Below are positions 43,000-54,752 of a stretch of 64,000 nt of DNA, piece after piece. The notes under the pieces are model-generated. The model did no database searches. It was not told the origin of the DNA and saw only the letters and a list, made by a program, of their open reading frames with translations. Each line of letters starts with the position of its first letter. The first letter of the stretch is position 1. Position numbers and translations under genes: made by a program. Origin of the DNA: Mortierella alpina (lineage: Eukaryota > Mortierellomycota > Mortierellomycetes > Mortierellales > Mortierellaceae); assembly GCA_029449245.1 (NCBI GenBank), contig JANATF010000014.1:438501-502500 (forward strand). Reading direction: 5' to 3'.

Positions 43000-44400
43000 T
43001 AATTGTTTACGTACAGTAGATGAGGAAAAACTAGAGTTGCCTCAGTCCTTGCTGTTCTCAACTGCGACAGCGGAATGGAGTGGAGGTATTAATAAACTTA
43101 CATCAAAGGTGAGAAGAGAGAGGAAGAGTGTCGATCTCTAAAAGACGGATGATCATCTTTTATAATATTGATATTACCAAAATCAGCAACATCAGCAACA
43201 CCAAATTCTTACCAGGAAATGGAGGTTGGGATCTCACTGGCTTTCGGCATGATATGTTCTGATCTGCGTATTCCCCATAACATACACCCCACCCGGTACG
43301 AATCAGAATTCCTGAATCATTCAGATACACCTCATGTACATTGTAATGAGCATTCACTGCCTGCCATAATTCCAATTCGAACTGAGGCATTCATTAGCGG
43401 AGGCAGACCCTGTTACGACCGCTTTGAGGGAGGGGAAGGGGGAGACGCTATTCTGATATGATCTCGAGATGTGGGGATCAGCGCTAGTCAGGATCGGCCG
43501 TCAGTTCATATCCTTGTAGAGGACGATTATTGGCGCGTTCCCAACTTGTTAATAATGTGGAATGTGATCGGGGTGAGATCATCATGCACCATCATACAGC
43601 TGTTTCCTAGAGCTCTACATCATTGAATCTTGGCAACACAAACCAAATCAATCTCCCTGCTCAAGGTTCTGGTGAGAAGATTGCGCAGTCTAAGTACTTG
43701 CTTGTATCAATACCTCACCGGCTTGCCTTAAGCTGCGTTGCTGCTGCATCTCCCGTTCTCCCCCTTCGTTATCGCTAAACCCTGGGCATTGAGGGGAAAC
43801 TGCCTTTCCTGCTGTAATATGAAAACTGCGTTTACTTATCTGAGGAAGGGCTGTCGCGAATTATTGCTTGTTATTGTTTCCTTTAGACACGTTCGGTCGT
43901 TATAAAGCTATCATACCAAATATTAATACCCTCACAGATGAAGACTATAGTCTCCGGAAAGAGTACATAACGACGAATGCATTTGTTGCGGTTGATGGAT
44001 GTAAACATTAGAACAAATGAGTTGCTTTCATCGCCTCCATGGTCCTTGCCACCTTTCCGTCCTTCAAACACACACTTCCAGCAGCCCCTCCTTCACCGGC
44101 CTTAACCTTAAGATACCTTAGTCTTCCGGGAAAACATTCAATGTTTTAGTTGGCGATAGGCCGTATTGGTATCTCCGGCACGCTTTGCCACAGTCAGAAA
44201 TCGAGTGTTAGGTAGCGTGGACCTCCTTGGTGCCCGGTGCTCGCCGTATAGAGTATATTACAAATAACTGCAATTCTTATCCACTGCCTCACTCAACCTC
44301 TTCGACCACTGTTCAGATCCACTTTCTGATCATTCTACTGTAGGCTGCTCCACTGTAGAATGTAATATATTGTCGCCTTTCGCCGTCAACGATCAGAGTC
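43000..44400. other. No supported gene
   Basis: About 1.4 kb of low-information sequence; short frames only. Confidence 0.5.
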
Positions 44401-44460
44401 CTTTCGGTCACACTTCTTAAAGTCTTCAACGACTATTACATAATGAACAATACCATCACC

Positions 44461-44977
44461 TCCACTTCTCCCAGCGTCTTCGGCGCCGTTATGAGCACTG
44501 CCACTGCTTCCAATATCGCTGTGGCTACGGCGCTTTTTTTCGAGAATTGACTGAGCCTCTACAGTAAAGCCGCTTTCAAGTGTTTGTTCGACATCATGGC
44601 TGATCAAGACGATAGATACGTCAAACACTCTGACCTATTATAACTACTGTATCACGATGGTAAGCGCCAGCCTAGCCGCGTGAAAACCGGCGGTGATATT
44701 GGCATCTGCTCCTTGGGCCAATCTCGAGAGGTGTAGCCAGCCGTACAATCCTGGATTCTTTCAGAAGATTCTGGACGCCGGTGACACCGACAAAGCATTG
44801 CCCATTTTAGACATCCTTCTCGATGGCAGGACTCACACTGCCATGTCCGAACTGTGGTCTCATTGGATACTACCTGTCGCACGAGTGTGTCCAGATCTAG
44901 CCCAGATGCACACCTACTTTTCGAATGCAATGCAAGATGCCGAGAAAAGAGCGAGCGCTGTAAGCCACCTAGTTTAG
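44461..44977 (+). CDS. Possible small hypothetical gene
   Basis: An ATG at about 44443 starts MNNTITSTSPSVFGAVM. After frame changes that could be introns, a frame at 44693-44977 encodes LERCSQPYNPGFFQKILDAG and THTAMSELWSHWILPVARVC. No domain is recognised and splicing is not demonstrated. It may be a decayed gene. Confidence 0.2.
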
Positions 44978-45216
44978 TTCAACTGCAAGGCATTTTTTAC
45001 ATCAGTTCATGTACTCTGCACGAATGTCGGCAACAGTGAAAACGGCAGGCGACCTGGATTCTTGAGGTTACGCAAGCGGAAAAAGGTTGATGGAGGATAT
45101 CGCAGAAAGAAAGAACAAAGAAAAGAAATTCCAAAGAGAGCGGAATCAAATTAATGAATGTTGGTAAGTAGCAATTGATGATGAATGATTGAAATTAGCC
45201 GTATTAATACATTATA

Positions 45217-45275
45217 TGGTTACAGTATGATAGGAAGAGCTGACATCGAAGGATCAAAAAGCAACGTCGTTACTT
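45217..45275 (+). repeat. Dispersed 45-bp box, copy 1
   Basis: TATGATAGGAAGAGCTGACA and following bases to AAAGCAACGTC recur at about 48418-48463. A weaker match is at 45798. The box marks the start of two related modules. Confidence 0.7.
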
Positions 45276-45364
45276 TCCTTCCCATTTTCCTAACTGGAAC
45301 AGTAAGAGAAGAAAGCAACAATAAGATATGGACGTCCTCTCGCTCCCCTCGATTCTATTTTTGG

Positions 45365-45610
45365 TTCCCCTTTTTTTTTGCCAGCATGCATTCGATGTTC
45401 CCACATACCTCCTTTGTTTCAGCTCTCACCACCAGTAAAGCAAGGAGCGCCGTTACACTTCTTACTGCCTGCCTGTCTGTCCTATGTGCTCCCCCTTTTT
45501 TTTTGCCAGCATGCATTCGATGTTCCCACATACCTCCTTTGTTTCAGCTCTCACCACCAGTAAAGCAAGGAGCGCCGTTACACCTTCTTACTGTCTGTCT
45601 GTCCTATGTA
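45365..45610 (+). repeat. Tandem duplication, two copies of about 121 bp
   Basis: Both copies start near CCTTTTTTTTTGCCAGCATG (about 45368 and 45489) and run through ACCAGTAAAGCAAGGAGCG. The second copy is slightly diverged at the 3' end. Confidence 0.8.
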
Positions 45611-46639
45611 CTTGACCACCCTGTATTTTTGCAGGTTGTATCTCATTTTCACCTCACCCCCCTCCAGCATTCCGTCTTTCGCTTTCTTGGAGGCAATTGT
45701 AATCTCTCTCTGTTGCTCCTCTCTTTTTTAAGTGCCCTCCTTATTTCAGGGCATACCCCTGAGCTGGTAAATAATAGTAGCCCATAAATGGGAAACAATA
45801 TGATAGGGAGAACGACCGGCGACTCTTTGCTGCATTTTGCTTTCAGCAGATGCCTATTAACTACTCTTTTAATTGCTCCGTTCACTGCTCTTTTCGCTGT
45901 CTCAAGCCCAGGACGTTACAGATCAATTTTGTCCAGCACTGTGGAGTACCGAACATGCTTTTTAATAGGTTCCCAGCTGTCATCAGTCTCGTAAATATAG
46001 TGGTGGTCGTGAGAAAGTGTAGTCGTACACAGTAAAGATTTGTAGGATTCCCTTGTAACCACTTGCCCGTTTCTTTCATCCTTGGTTCTTCTCGCTCTTT
46101 ATTACTGCACTTTGAAAGGGTCATCAAAAGCCAAGGGCGAACGATCGTGAGTGTGAATCCCATAATTGAGCTATTTGGAACGCGGAAACGAGAACAGATG
46201 TTGTTTCTTTATTTTGCGACTTCGACTTGGTTTTATACAAGCTCATATTCAAGCTCCGGATCGCTCCTTTTACCCTTAAACAGTTTCCTTTTTATTATAG
46301 TTAGCGAAGTTAACTTATTATACCATGTGTGACCTACCAACGTTCTACTCGTGAAGCGCTTGAAATACATCTTTCTTTCTTCCTGACTCGCTATCCATTG
46401 TTCCCTACAGGTAACTGTCTGCGCTCCCAGAAAACCACTAACCGCAACAGTATCCTTGATCTTTTTTGCCATCCCTCCATTTATCAGAATAGTGTTGACG
46501 TTTTTCGCTTCACCCTTCTCCTTAATATGCCCTTGATCCTCTTCGGCGTCACCCTTCTTATTGTGTCCTTGGTCTTTCTCATTCCTGGCCCAGATAAGAG
46601 TAGTGTCTCTCTGGTTTATTTTCTCTCCCAGTGACCCTC

Positions 46640-46903
46640 TACACATATATAAAGTAGGAGCACCTACCTGTCGTCCGGCACCGAAACACACCTGATGCTA
46701 CCTCAAGAATCAATACTCGCAACAGCACTTACAACGCTCGCAACATCTTCTGCAAGTGACAAGCACCATCGCAAGAGCCGCCACACGAACGATTTCCCTC
46801 GTAAAACTTCCGCAAGAGTGCCACAGACTCCTATCAAGCACGCCCACGGGAACGCTCGCAAGAAGACCTCATACACACCTGCAGATTCTTAACCAGAATC
46901 TCG
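46640..46903 (+). promoter_or_regulatory. Promoter and leader of secreted peptide gene A
   Basis: TATATAAAG at about 46646 precedes a leader (ACCGAAACACACCTGATGCT...CTCAAGAATCAATACTCGC) that is related to the one at 48880-49015. Both leaders end at CTCGTAAGG, a possible donor of an untranslated-leader intron. The open frame in copy A (46695-46892) is not preserved in copy B, where ATG reads ATC. Confidence 0.45.
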
Positions 46904-47007
46904 TAAGGCTACATGACTTGATTTTCGCGATGTAGCCATAAGTGGCTGCAATGCTTATTCATAACTAACCAATTTTCTTTCACTGTTTATCTACCTACTG
47001 ACCCTAC

Positions 47008-47226
47008 ATGACAGCCATACCAAGTATGAGTGCACTTAAAAGAATCTTTTGCTGTGTAATCACTGCCACTGTTTTACTGAGTGGTTATACAGTCTTTTCG
47101 TTACCTGCCAGCGCTCAAGACGGTTGTGGCCCTGATAATGAGATATGTTCTGAATCTTATTATTGTTGTTCTTTTTCAGGTGACCCTGCACTAGGCTTTT
47201 GTGCTCCTCCTGAAGTAGTTTGTTAA
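47008..47226 (+). CDS. Small secreted cysteine-rich peptide A
   Basis: 72 codons from the first ATG, or 66 from the second Met (MSALKR), which gives a cleaner signal peptide ending at PASAQ. The mature chain of about 35 residues has six Cys spaced C-x6-C-x5-CC-x10-C-x6-C, with the last Cys as the C-terminal residue. This spacing resembles inhibitor-cystine-knot peptides. A paralogous module with a different peptide lies 2 kb downstream. Function unknown; an antimicrobial or effector role is an inference. Confidence 0.6.
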   Translation: MTAIPSMSALKRIFCCVITATVLLSGYTVFSLPASAQDGCGPDNEICSESYYCCSFSGDPALGFCAPPEVVC

Positions 47227-47229
47227 CTC

Positions 47230-48400
47230 AACAGTTTATTACAATTGTGGGGTCTGGGGATGAAGTCCCAATAGTAGACCTCAACCATTTTATTTAATGA
47301 AGAAGCATAGTCACATGTGCGATTGGCCCTAGATTGCCATAAAAGTGACCAGGGAACCAGCTGAAATAAAGACTCTCTTCTCTTCCGACGATCTCAATAT
47401 TTATATTTATTGTATAGCAGACGTTATGTAGGTGGGGTTCATAGGTGGCAGTTACTGGGCCGCAGAGATAGGTGTTCCAACAGAAATCGCTCCTAAGCCA
47501 ATGGCGAGGGTTTCGACTGGGTCGACTGTAGAAGAACGCTGTCTCGAATGGTTACGAGTTGGAGTAGACGCACCAGAGTTGTCAATCATCGAATGTTGGG
47601 GAAACGTAAAGTGGTGTAATAAATGTGTGTGTGCGTGTGCTAGGTTGTGTAATATAGTGCTCGATGGAAGTCTCGCTGATCATTTCAACTATGATTCAAG
47701 CTAATTGCTTCCAAAGTCAATTCTCTGCTTGCTTCGACTCAAAAGGGACGAGGAGAAGAAGAAGCAAGAGCACGCCCTTTGCTATCCTAGATTTACAGTA
47801 CTCGCGATTCTTCCTCCTTCCCCCCATACATGTGACGTAAATACCACATTTATACCGTGAGCATATGCTAGCGCCTCAAAGTATGATGGGGGTAATAAGG
47901 CACGCTTGCACTCGGCGCATTGACCATTAAACTGCATGCCAAAAATGCGTTTGCGAAGTATATTTTTTCCTTAAGATCCATATGCTTGCCTATGAAACAT
48001 TCAAGCGTAGAGCCCCACTTTTCGACAAGGACCAGGAAAATCGTGCATACCTCCTACCCTCTCAAAACATACAATTTTCGAGGCTTGCAAGCCCTCCTGT
48101 CGCTCTTTCAAGCGACGTTCGTTCACCGTATCTAATCCCTGGCGTTTTTCTTAGAGACCCCGAACTTTCACATCCTTTACTGCAACGTTGAAACAATCAT
48201 AAGCTGTCGAAATGAACAATTGTTGAGAAGGTCTTTTTTTGAAGCGAAGAATTCAAGGAGTCTAGAGCTTCACAGACTTCCGAGGATCATTGGATGTCGA
48301 CGCCCATTCCAACATTAACCCTTAAGAGGTTGCACTAACTATCAGGGAGAGTGCCATCGGAGTCCTGAATAATATCTAACTTGAAATCGTGCGGATGAAT
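47230..48400. other. No supported gene
   Basis: The flank of peptide gene A. Short frames only; a GTGTGTGCGTGTGC tract lies at 47626-47640. Confidence 0.45.
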
Positions 48401-48417
48401 AATGGCTAATCAGTACA

Positions 48418-48470
48418 ATATGATAGGAAGAGCCGACATTGAAGGATCAAAAAGCAACGTCACTATGAAC
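48418..48470 (+). repeat. Dispersed 45-bp box, copy 2
   Basis: Matches 45230-45275 with three mismatches or fewer. A pyrimidine-rich stretch follows in both modules. Confidence 0.7.
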
Positions 48471-48844
48471 GCCTGGCTGACACAAGGCAGTTTTCTTTCT
48501 ATCTGTCTCCTCCTCTGTCACTCATGCCTTTTACCATTTCTTGTACATCCCTTCTCTGTTGCTTTTCCCTTGATCTTGTCTTATGCAACCCTCTCTGTCA
48601 CCCATGCTCTTGATCCTTTCTTATGCATCCCTCCTCTACCATTTTCCTTTGATCTTTCTCTCAGTCTCCAGTCAATCAATGGTGCATCCTCCTTGTCTTT
48701 TTTGGCACCCCACCTTTTTTGCCTCCTTTGTTGTTACAAATCTCTCCTGCCTCAGTGAGCTCCTGGCCTCTTTTACTGTGTTTGCCTCACCTGAGAGGGT
48801 TTGAAAACTCTCCCCAAATGGCGCTCCATTGACTCACCTTATCA

Positions 48845-49020
48845 ATGTTTGAAATATAAACAGAGGGCTCGATATTGTCATCCTGCACCAAAACACATCT
48901 GATCCTACCTCAGGAATCAAGACTCATCAACAGCCTCATCACTCCTAGCAGAGCTATCACAAACACCCTCTTAAGGCATCCACTGGAAACTCACAAGACC
49001 TGCATAACCTCGTAAGGTAA
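48845..49020 (+). promoter_or_regulatory. Promoter and leader of secreted peptide gene B
   Basis: A TATAAA-like motif (about 48853) is followed by ACCAAAACACATCTGATCCT and CTCAGGAATCAAGACTC, homologous to the leader of gene A. It ends at CTCGTAAGG. Confidence 0.45.
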
Positions 49021-49195
49021 TATACCAGAACTATCACGGCTGTACTTGAGGTCCTCAGATTTTGTTATCTTTAGCTCATTTGTCTGAAGTCGTGATCCAT
49101 TACACAAAATCAGTGGATATTATAACTCGGAACGACCTGAGAAACATTCATAAGAATCGTCTCAGAATCTAACAATATCTAGCCCATTTATAAGC

Positions 49196-49393
49196 ATGTA
49201 CACTATGCGTCCTACAATGCATTTGTTAGTGGCACTCATTATGGCATTGCTCATGGTCAGCAGCTGCTCCGCCATCTGTTGCTGTGGGGATCCCTATGTT
49301 TGCTTCTGCTCTGCTGGCAGTGAACCTGGATGCACATCATGCTGCAGCGTCTGTAAGAGCAATGGTATCAATCTCACTGTCTGTCCGCATTAG
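49196..49393 (+). CDS. Small secreted cysteine-rich peptide B
   Basis: 65 residues, or 59 from the inner Met (MHLLVALIMALLMVSSCSA signal peptide). The mature chain contains about ten Cys, including CCC and CC clusters (AICCCGDPYVCFC, CTSCCSVC). The Cys framework differs from peptide A although the upstream modules are related. No family is recognised. Small size, signal and Cys density support a genuine secreted peptide. Confidence 0.6.
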   Translation: MYTMRPTMHLLVALIMALLMVSSCSAICCCGDPYVCFCSAGSEPGCTSCCSVCKSNGINLTVCPH

Positions 49394-49399
49394 AGTCCA

Positions 49400-50300
49400 G
49401 ATTACCAGTAACGCATCAAGCTCCCTCCGGTCATGTTATTATACAATAAATTAAGGTTTATGGGCGATTGTTCTCATGTCTACCTTCACTGTTTTCCATC
49501 CACTTTGAACTCAACAGAACAACTATTAATCTCGCCTGAGCATCGCTTTAGCCCTGCAATCCTCACCTTACCTCGATTTCGCCATCATACCCAGCTAGTA
49601 TACAGAGAGATCACACCTTCCTTGTTTTGTGTCTGGTAACACGATAATATTAATAAACCACATCCTACCTGAAACGTGTAGGCAAGTCTTATAGGAAAGT
49701 TAGTGAGAAAAAGATGTAGGTCCACACTAACCTCACACCGGTATGTATACATGTTTATTGTTACTACAGAGATATAATGTTGGGTATAGTTACATAGACG
49801 AAAGAGTCATTGCCAAGAGATGGATAGCTGAAACGTAGAGTGGAATAGGGGAAGTCAAGGAGACAAGAGTTGCTGTTTATTGTCTGCCGAGGCAGGACTC
49901 CTTTATAGGTGTCCTGCCACGGGCTATCTTTACACTCAATGAACTTTGATAAAAAGGGAAGTGGTCTCCGACTGGAGAGGTACACTCCCTAGAACCTAGT
50001 AGGTCCCAGTACGTTACAATAGCGAAGACTATGGTCTGACGTGTACCCCTAGTTCCTGTATGATTGGCCATGATCCAAGTTCATTGGAGATTAAGCCAAT
50101 GCCAATGATTGATCCAGACGCTGGAACTTCTTTCTGACGGCGGAACGACTTTCTGGTACTTGAGCGTCTCAACTGCTTACAATACACCGTTGTTTAGGTC
50201 CACAGTGTCCATTGAGTTTTACTGGCTTGATTTGACGAAGTCCGTGAGTAAATCAACTTTGTGCTACCCCTTAACTTTTCATACAATAGCTAAAGTAAAA
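49400..50300. other. No supported gene
   Basis: About 0.9 kb with no recognisable coding or repeat structure. Confidence 0.45.
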
Positions 50301-50314
50301 AGACAGATGTTGTA

Positions 50315-50600
50315 GCTGGCAGAGTCGAATAACATGAAGACTCAAGCTTATTATCCGAAGGCCAGGCCATATGTCCCACCCTTTGTTTCCCACCCTTGAT
50401 CACTTGGCACTCTGGCTCCACCGCAAGAAGATGATCTGTACTATTGGCTCAAGAGCAGAATTTATTCATTCTTTCCCCTTGCGGGTAGTTTCTGGATTTT
50501 CGCGTATCATCAATAAAAGAAGATTACACATATATGGTCCTGGCCTTCGGATAATAAGCTTGAGTCTTCATGTTATTCGACTCTGCCAGCTATTATTAGT
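50315..50600 (+). mobile_element. DIRS-type 3' end (internal complementary region plus right repeat)
   Basis: 50315-50372 is the inverted copy of 50533-50591 (AGCTGGCAGAGTCGAATAAC...). The stretch between holds CATATGTCCCACCC and ATCAATAAAAGAAGATTACA, matching the corresponding parts of the complete DIRS element at 60.8-61.1 kb. No coding sequence is attached. It is a truncated or non-autonomous member of the same family. Confidence 0.65.
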
Positions 50601-50639
50601 CAGACGATTTTTACTAGAGCCTAGTACGCGATAGGCGGT

Positions 50640-51178
50640 TAAGCATTAACAAGTGCATGGATGAGTTTTGGAGCCTTTTGGGGCTTTTGGGTGACATTTG
50701 TCGATGTAACATGGAATTTTTCATCGTATTCCCATATCCATACAATTCGAAGACTTTGATATAGGTTAAACATAATATCGAAAGGCTCCGTTTTGAGGGC
50801 ACGTTAGGTGGCAGACGGAATGCTGCACATATGACATTGCAGCATTATGCTACTTCCTTTCAACCAGAAGACAACGAGTGAAGTCCTGCTTCAATAGCAG
50901 AAACGAAACGATGGCGAGTAGCAGGAAATGCAAACATGGAAGATATGAGATAAAAAACAGAAAATCCAGTGAAAGGAACACAGAACTACGCCTTAAAAAA
51001 ATCATTTATATTAATACATCAGAGGCTACTTACCCTGAAAGGCTTCCTGTGGGGCATGCAGTAATTCAGAGGCTGAGATTAGAGGCTGGCTAGGGATTGA
51101 AGAGTGTAATCATTGTCAGTAGTAGAGATGTCGCTCATTGGAAAGAAAATCGTGCTATGGATGAGTTCCGATGAGCGA
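50640..51178. other. No supported gene
   Basis: Between two DIRS-related pieces. Nothing is recognised. Confidence 0.4.
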
Positions 51179-51298
51179 CGAAAAAAGAAGATAGAGATCT
51201 TTTCTGGCAGAGGGATCGTTCTTTTATTTTATTTTTGTTCTTTTTCGTCGGTTATTCAATAAAAGAAAGTCATACGTACGGACATGGCACCTTAGACA
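51179..51298 (+). mobile_element. DIRS right-repeat fragment
   Basis: Nearly identical to 21337-21450, including AAGATAGAGATCTTTTCTGG and GTCGGTTATTCAATAAAAGA. It is a second copy of that subfamily, without the complementary region. Confidence 0.65.
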
Positions 51299-51399
51299 AT
51301 TGTTGCTTAGAAAAAGTGTTGCCGCTGAATTTGAATAACTGGCTTGTGGCAGCCAAGCGCTCGTAGCGACTGTAACCATATGGTATCCAGTAACGCTCA

Positions 51400-52130
51400 G
51401 TCAATATGGGGGATATCTGAGACATAGCATATGGCAGCCAGACGGGAGTCCCCAGGGGAGACGGGAAAACGGGGACCATGGTCATACCGGCCAGTATTAA
51501 GTTTACTCTCTTGCCCATCCGTGCGTTGGAGGTAGGCCGTAGACAGTTTTTGGCCGATCCTTAGTGACTCGAACATGATGGAAGCGAAAAATGCGGTGAA
51601 TGTGACGTCTTTGTCTGAAACAATGTCGTCTGGGAGTTCGTGTGCCGAAATACTTTGTAGAAACAGGTTCACGGTGTCCTGCGCATTGACATTGTCGTAG
51701 GTAGGGACAAACTGCACCATCTTGGTGAACCTGTATACTAAAACAGCAATGGCCGTGTATCTATCTATTCGAAAGCGGGAGCAGAGTGATAAAGTCCCGA
51801 GGCTGAGGCTCATGGGCGGTCTGGCACCGGCAATGGCTGCAGCAGGCTATATGGCTTGAGGCTGGCGTTCTTGATCCGTTGGCACGTGTAGCAACCAAGT
51901 ACGCAGTCTCTGACGTAGCGCCACATCCTGGTGTGTGGCAGTGTGGACCCCCCATATCTCTTTCTCACTTATTCTACCTAACCAAAAACTTGCAACACGT
52001 CTCAAGGGCATTAATCTTTCTTTGACGCCGGTTCTGTGGCAGTGCGATTGGACGGGTTCCAACGTTTCCAGCCTCGGACCACGGTTGCAGGAGCTGCACA
52101 CCATCGCCAATTCCAATAAACTCATCGTGA
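51400..52130 (-). pseudogene. Ty3/gypsy integrase relic
   Basis: On the minus strand, frames encode an H2C2-type finger remnant (MWRYVRDCVLGCYTCQRIKN). The integrase core follows: YTAIAVLVYRFTKMVQFVPT, LPDDIVSDKDVTF and STAYLQRTDGQE. All are typical of Ty3/gypsy pol. Frames are interrupted, no LTRs or RT are visible, and the relic is old. The neighbouring sequence on both sides is unrelated. Confidence 0.65.
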
Positions 52131-52326
52131 AAACCTTTTCTTCATTCTACGAGTGGTAGTATAAGTTTCAGGACTGTTTTCGCCTTCTCACTCAAAAGCA
52201 TGTCTTCCAGAAACCCTCATACCGTTGCATTCTTCGTTAACTTCCCGCAGAGGGTTCAAAGGATCGCCATCCATGATTGAACTATAGAATCAGATTTGAT
52301 GCAGCATTTTTTTTTTTTTTTTTTTT

Positions 52327-53398
52327 GGAAGCAACATATTGACGACCCGGGTCGTCCGGATGATAATGGTAGACCCGGTCTACAGCTTAATTTTCCTGGA
52401 CGACCCAGGTCTACAGCTATATTTTCCTGGACGACCCCTAGCTGTCAAATCCATTCACTGCTTGGAGAGGATAATAGTAGTTTATTTGCTTGTGATCAGT
52501 AAAACGGGTGCTTCAGCGTGGGGCTACAGTAGCAACAACTATTGTGGTCTTGCGAGACTGCATTGTGAACCTCATCACCACAGCGGCCCATACTGCGCTA
52601 CTTATGACGCTTTGAGCTGCTTGATTATTTGAACCTCGTATGGTCGGCTCCTCTTCAGCGATGAAATCTGGACCTTGCTTGAAGTCTTATGGCTTTACGG
52701 ATGGTGCACAATAGTTGGCTATTCGATCTTGGTTGTTGATGGAGGAGCTAAAGGGATTTTGGAGTAATCTGGAGAGCCTGTTTTTGCCTTTGTGCTTCAA
52801 TGGAAACTTAGGGTATGCATAGGGTGTGTATTGTGGGCTTGGCCTGTCGGCACCACTCTATGAGTTCAAATGAGTCCATGGGGCTAACTAAAAGTGTATG
52901 CTGGCTTGATACCAGCTAAATCATGGCCAACAGGGAGCTGCGAACATGCGGCGAAGGTCGTTTGCAGAAAAGTGCAAAACGTTAGGCGCGTCGAACGTGT
53001 CGGGATGTAAAACTAAAATGCCTCAGGCAGGATTGGATACCACGAGCTGGCGCTCACAACCTAAAGAGCATCTAGTCTCCAACAAGTACCATCGTATCGA
53101 TAATTTCTGAGAGCCATCGGAGTCCCTATACTTGTGAGCATAATTTTGACAAGTTCCAAAGATCAGGATCGCGAAAAAACTGCCATAACAATGCTGCCTG
53201 GTGTTCGCACATTATGTTGAAGCTATCATGGGCTATGCTGATGGAAATTATGGAGAGATCTGGATTAATGGGGCGTCTGCAAGCTTGAGTTACAACGAAA
53301 AAGACCATTTTTAGTGGGTCGTCCAAATCATATCGGACGACCCGGTGTGAAATCATCAATTTCCGGACGACCCTGGGTCGTCCAATATGTTTTGGACG
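52327..53398. mobile_element. Possible non-autonomous TIR element with GGACGACCC repeats
   Basis: The left end reads AACATATTGACGACCCGGGT and the complement of the right end AACATATTGGACGACCCAGG, so the termini are inverted repeats of about 30 bp. GGACGACCC or its complement GGGTCGTCC occurs several times inside each end (52345-52440 and 53298-53392). No target duplication was confirmed and no gene lies inside. Poly(T) tracts flank it at about 52309-52326 and 53427-53461. Confidence 0.45.
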
Positions 53399-53465
53399 GG
53401 CAGGGTCTGCAAAATGTTAAATTCTTTTTTTTTTTTTTTATTTTTATTATTTTTTTTTTTTAAAA

Positions 53466-54035
53466 AGCACGATGGAAAAGCATATGACAGGGTGCATCCA
53501 GGATATCTCTCTGCTGTTCTATCCAAACTGGGATTCTCTGAGCGTTTAGTACATATCATCGACAGTCTCTTTTTCCATACCAAGGTCACCATCAACCTTA
53601 ATGGTCACTGGCTCCGTCGTTCACACAGCGACGCGGGCTGCGGCAAGGGGATCCTCTATCTCGCCACTGCTCTTCAACGTTGCTTTAGAACCCCTCTTGC
53701 GCTCCATGGACAAACGTCCAGGGATCAGAGGTATCCAAATTACTACTGCTTCCCGCCCCGTCCCCTTTACCGCATACGCGGATGACGTCCTCCTGTGTTT
53801 GAATGATTCGATGGAGTGGCACCGTGTGCGTGTGCTACTTAACCTTTACGGATCCGCGTCCAAGGGCAAAATCAATTTTTCTAAAACGACCGCCTTTCCC
53901 CTCATTTCCCATCCGGACCCTCACCTTAAAGCTGCTCTGCTTTCGGCACATATTCAATGGCATGACGCTACAGCCAGGACGCCTCTGATCTATTTGGGCT
54001 ACCCTGTGCCTGTATGTCAACATCACGTTCATTGA
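53466..54035 (+). pseudogene. LINE reverse transcriptase fragment
   Basis: Frames give KAYDRVHPGYLSAVLSKLGF, GSSISPLLFNVALEPLL and FTAYADDVLLCLNDSMEWHR. This is the reverse-transcriptase palm of the same Tad-like family as the LINE at 4.3 kb. A frameshift near 53600 breaks it. Both the 5' half and the 3' end are missing. T-rich sequence precedes it. Confidence 0.8.
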
Positions 54036-54377
54036 TGCCCATATGAATGTGGGATTGTTTTAAAAACAGGCCTAAATACTTTGAATACAGTTGAGACTTG
54101 ACGGAATCTTGAAATAGAACTCTTTCTCACCTTCGACTTGCGTGCCTGTTTCACTAATCCCAACTTCCTCGCAACACCTGTTCCTTCATCTTAGTTCCGT
54201 CACACCAAGGGTGTAGGGTCCATGATGTTGTGTATTCACCCTGAGTCTCTCTAATTGACAGCGATATCTAATTGATCGCCAGTATCTTTAATCGACTGCG
54301 ATCTACTCGACCGTTGCTGTATGTAATTGAACATATCGAACTACTATCTAATTGAACGCAACCCTTAACTCAAAGAC
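54036..54377. other. Intergenic
   Basis: No gene seen. Repeated TCTAATTGA-type words occur at 54255-54350. Confidence 0.4.
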
Positions 54378-54386
54378 CTAATAAAA
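54378..54386 (+). repeat. Left 9-bp target duplication of MITE
   Basis: CTAATAAAA, repeated at 54744-54752. Confidence 0.85.
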
Positions 54387-54743
54387 CAGTCTCGCAACCA
54401 GACCCTCATTTACGTGGGTTGGACTTCGAAGTCCTTCTTCCACTCAAATGAGGGTCTGGGTCCAAATCTCGAGTTATCAGCACAATGGTCCGTAAAAATA
54501 TAAAAGGAAGGTTATTAAGGGTTTTACATAGGCTTAGAGCGAAAGGATGGTTCGAACTTCGGTTGTGCCACATATTTTTTCCAGTGGGAGAACAGCCTGT
54601 TACATGGCTCTAGTTCACCTTCCTTTTATATTTTTACGGACCATTGTGCCAATAACTCGACATTTGGACCCAGACCCTCATTTGAGTGGAAGCAGGACTG
54701 CGAGTCCAACCCACGTAAAAGTGAGGGTCTGGTTGCGAGACTA
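54387..54743. mobile_element. MITE, 357 bp, with about 125-bp terminal inverted repeats
   Basis: Termini CAGTCTCGCAACCAGACCCT and TAGTCTCGCAACCAGACCCT (complement of the right end) continue as inverted repeats to about 54515 and 54614, including GGTCCGTAAAAATATAAAAG. A perfect 9-bp duplication flanks it. It has no coding capacity. The duplication length and long repeats suggest a non-autonomous Mutator-type element. Its ends do not match the MULE at 6.9-11.2 kb, so a different autonomous partner is expected. Confidence 0.85.
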
Positions 54744-54752
54744 CTAATAAAA
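54744..54752 (+). repeat. Right 9-bp target duplication of MITE
   Basis: CTAATAAAA, identical to 54378-54386. Confidence 0.85.

Noticed and set aside
46695-46892. Small basic ORF in the leader of peptide gene A
   Set aside because: Its ATG is ATC in the paralogous leader and the reading frame is not conserved, so it is more likely untranslated.
51270-51518. Separate minus-strand ORF next to the DIRS fragment
   Set aside because: It is only the decayed continuation of the Ty3/gypsy integrase relic and has no motif of its own.
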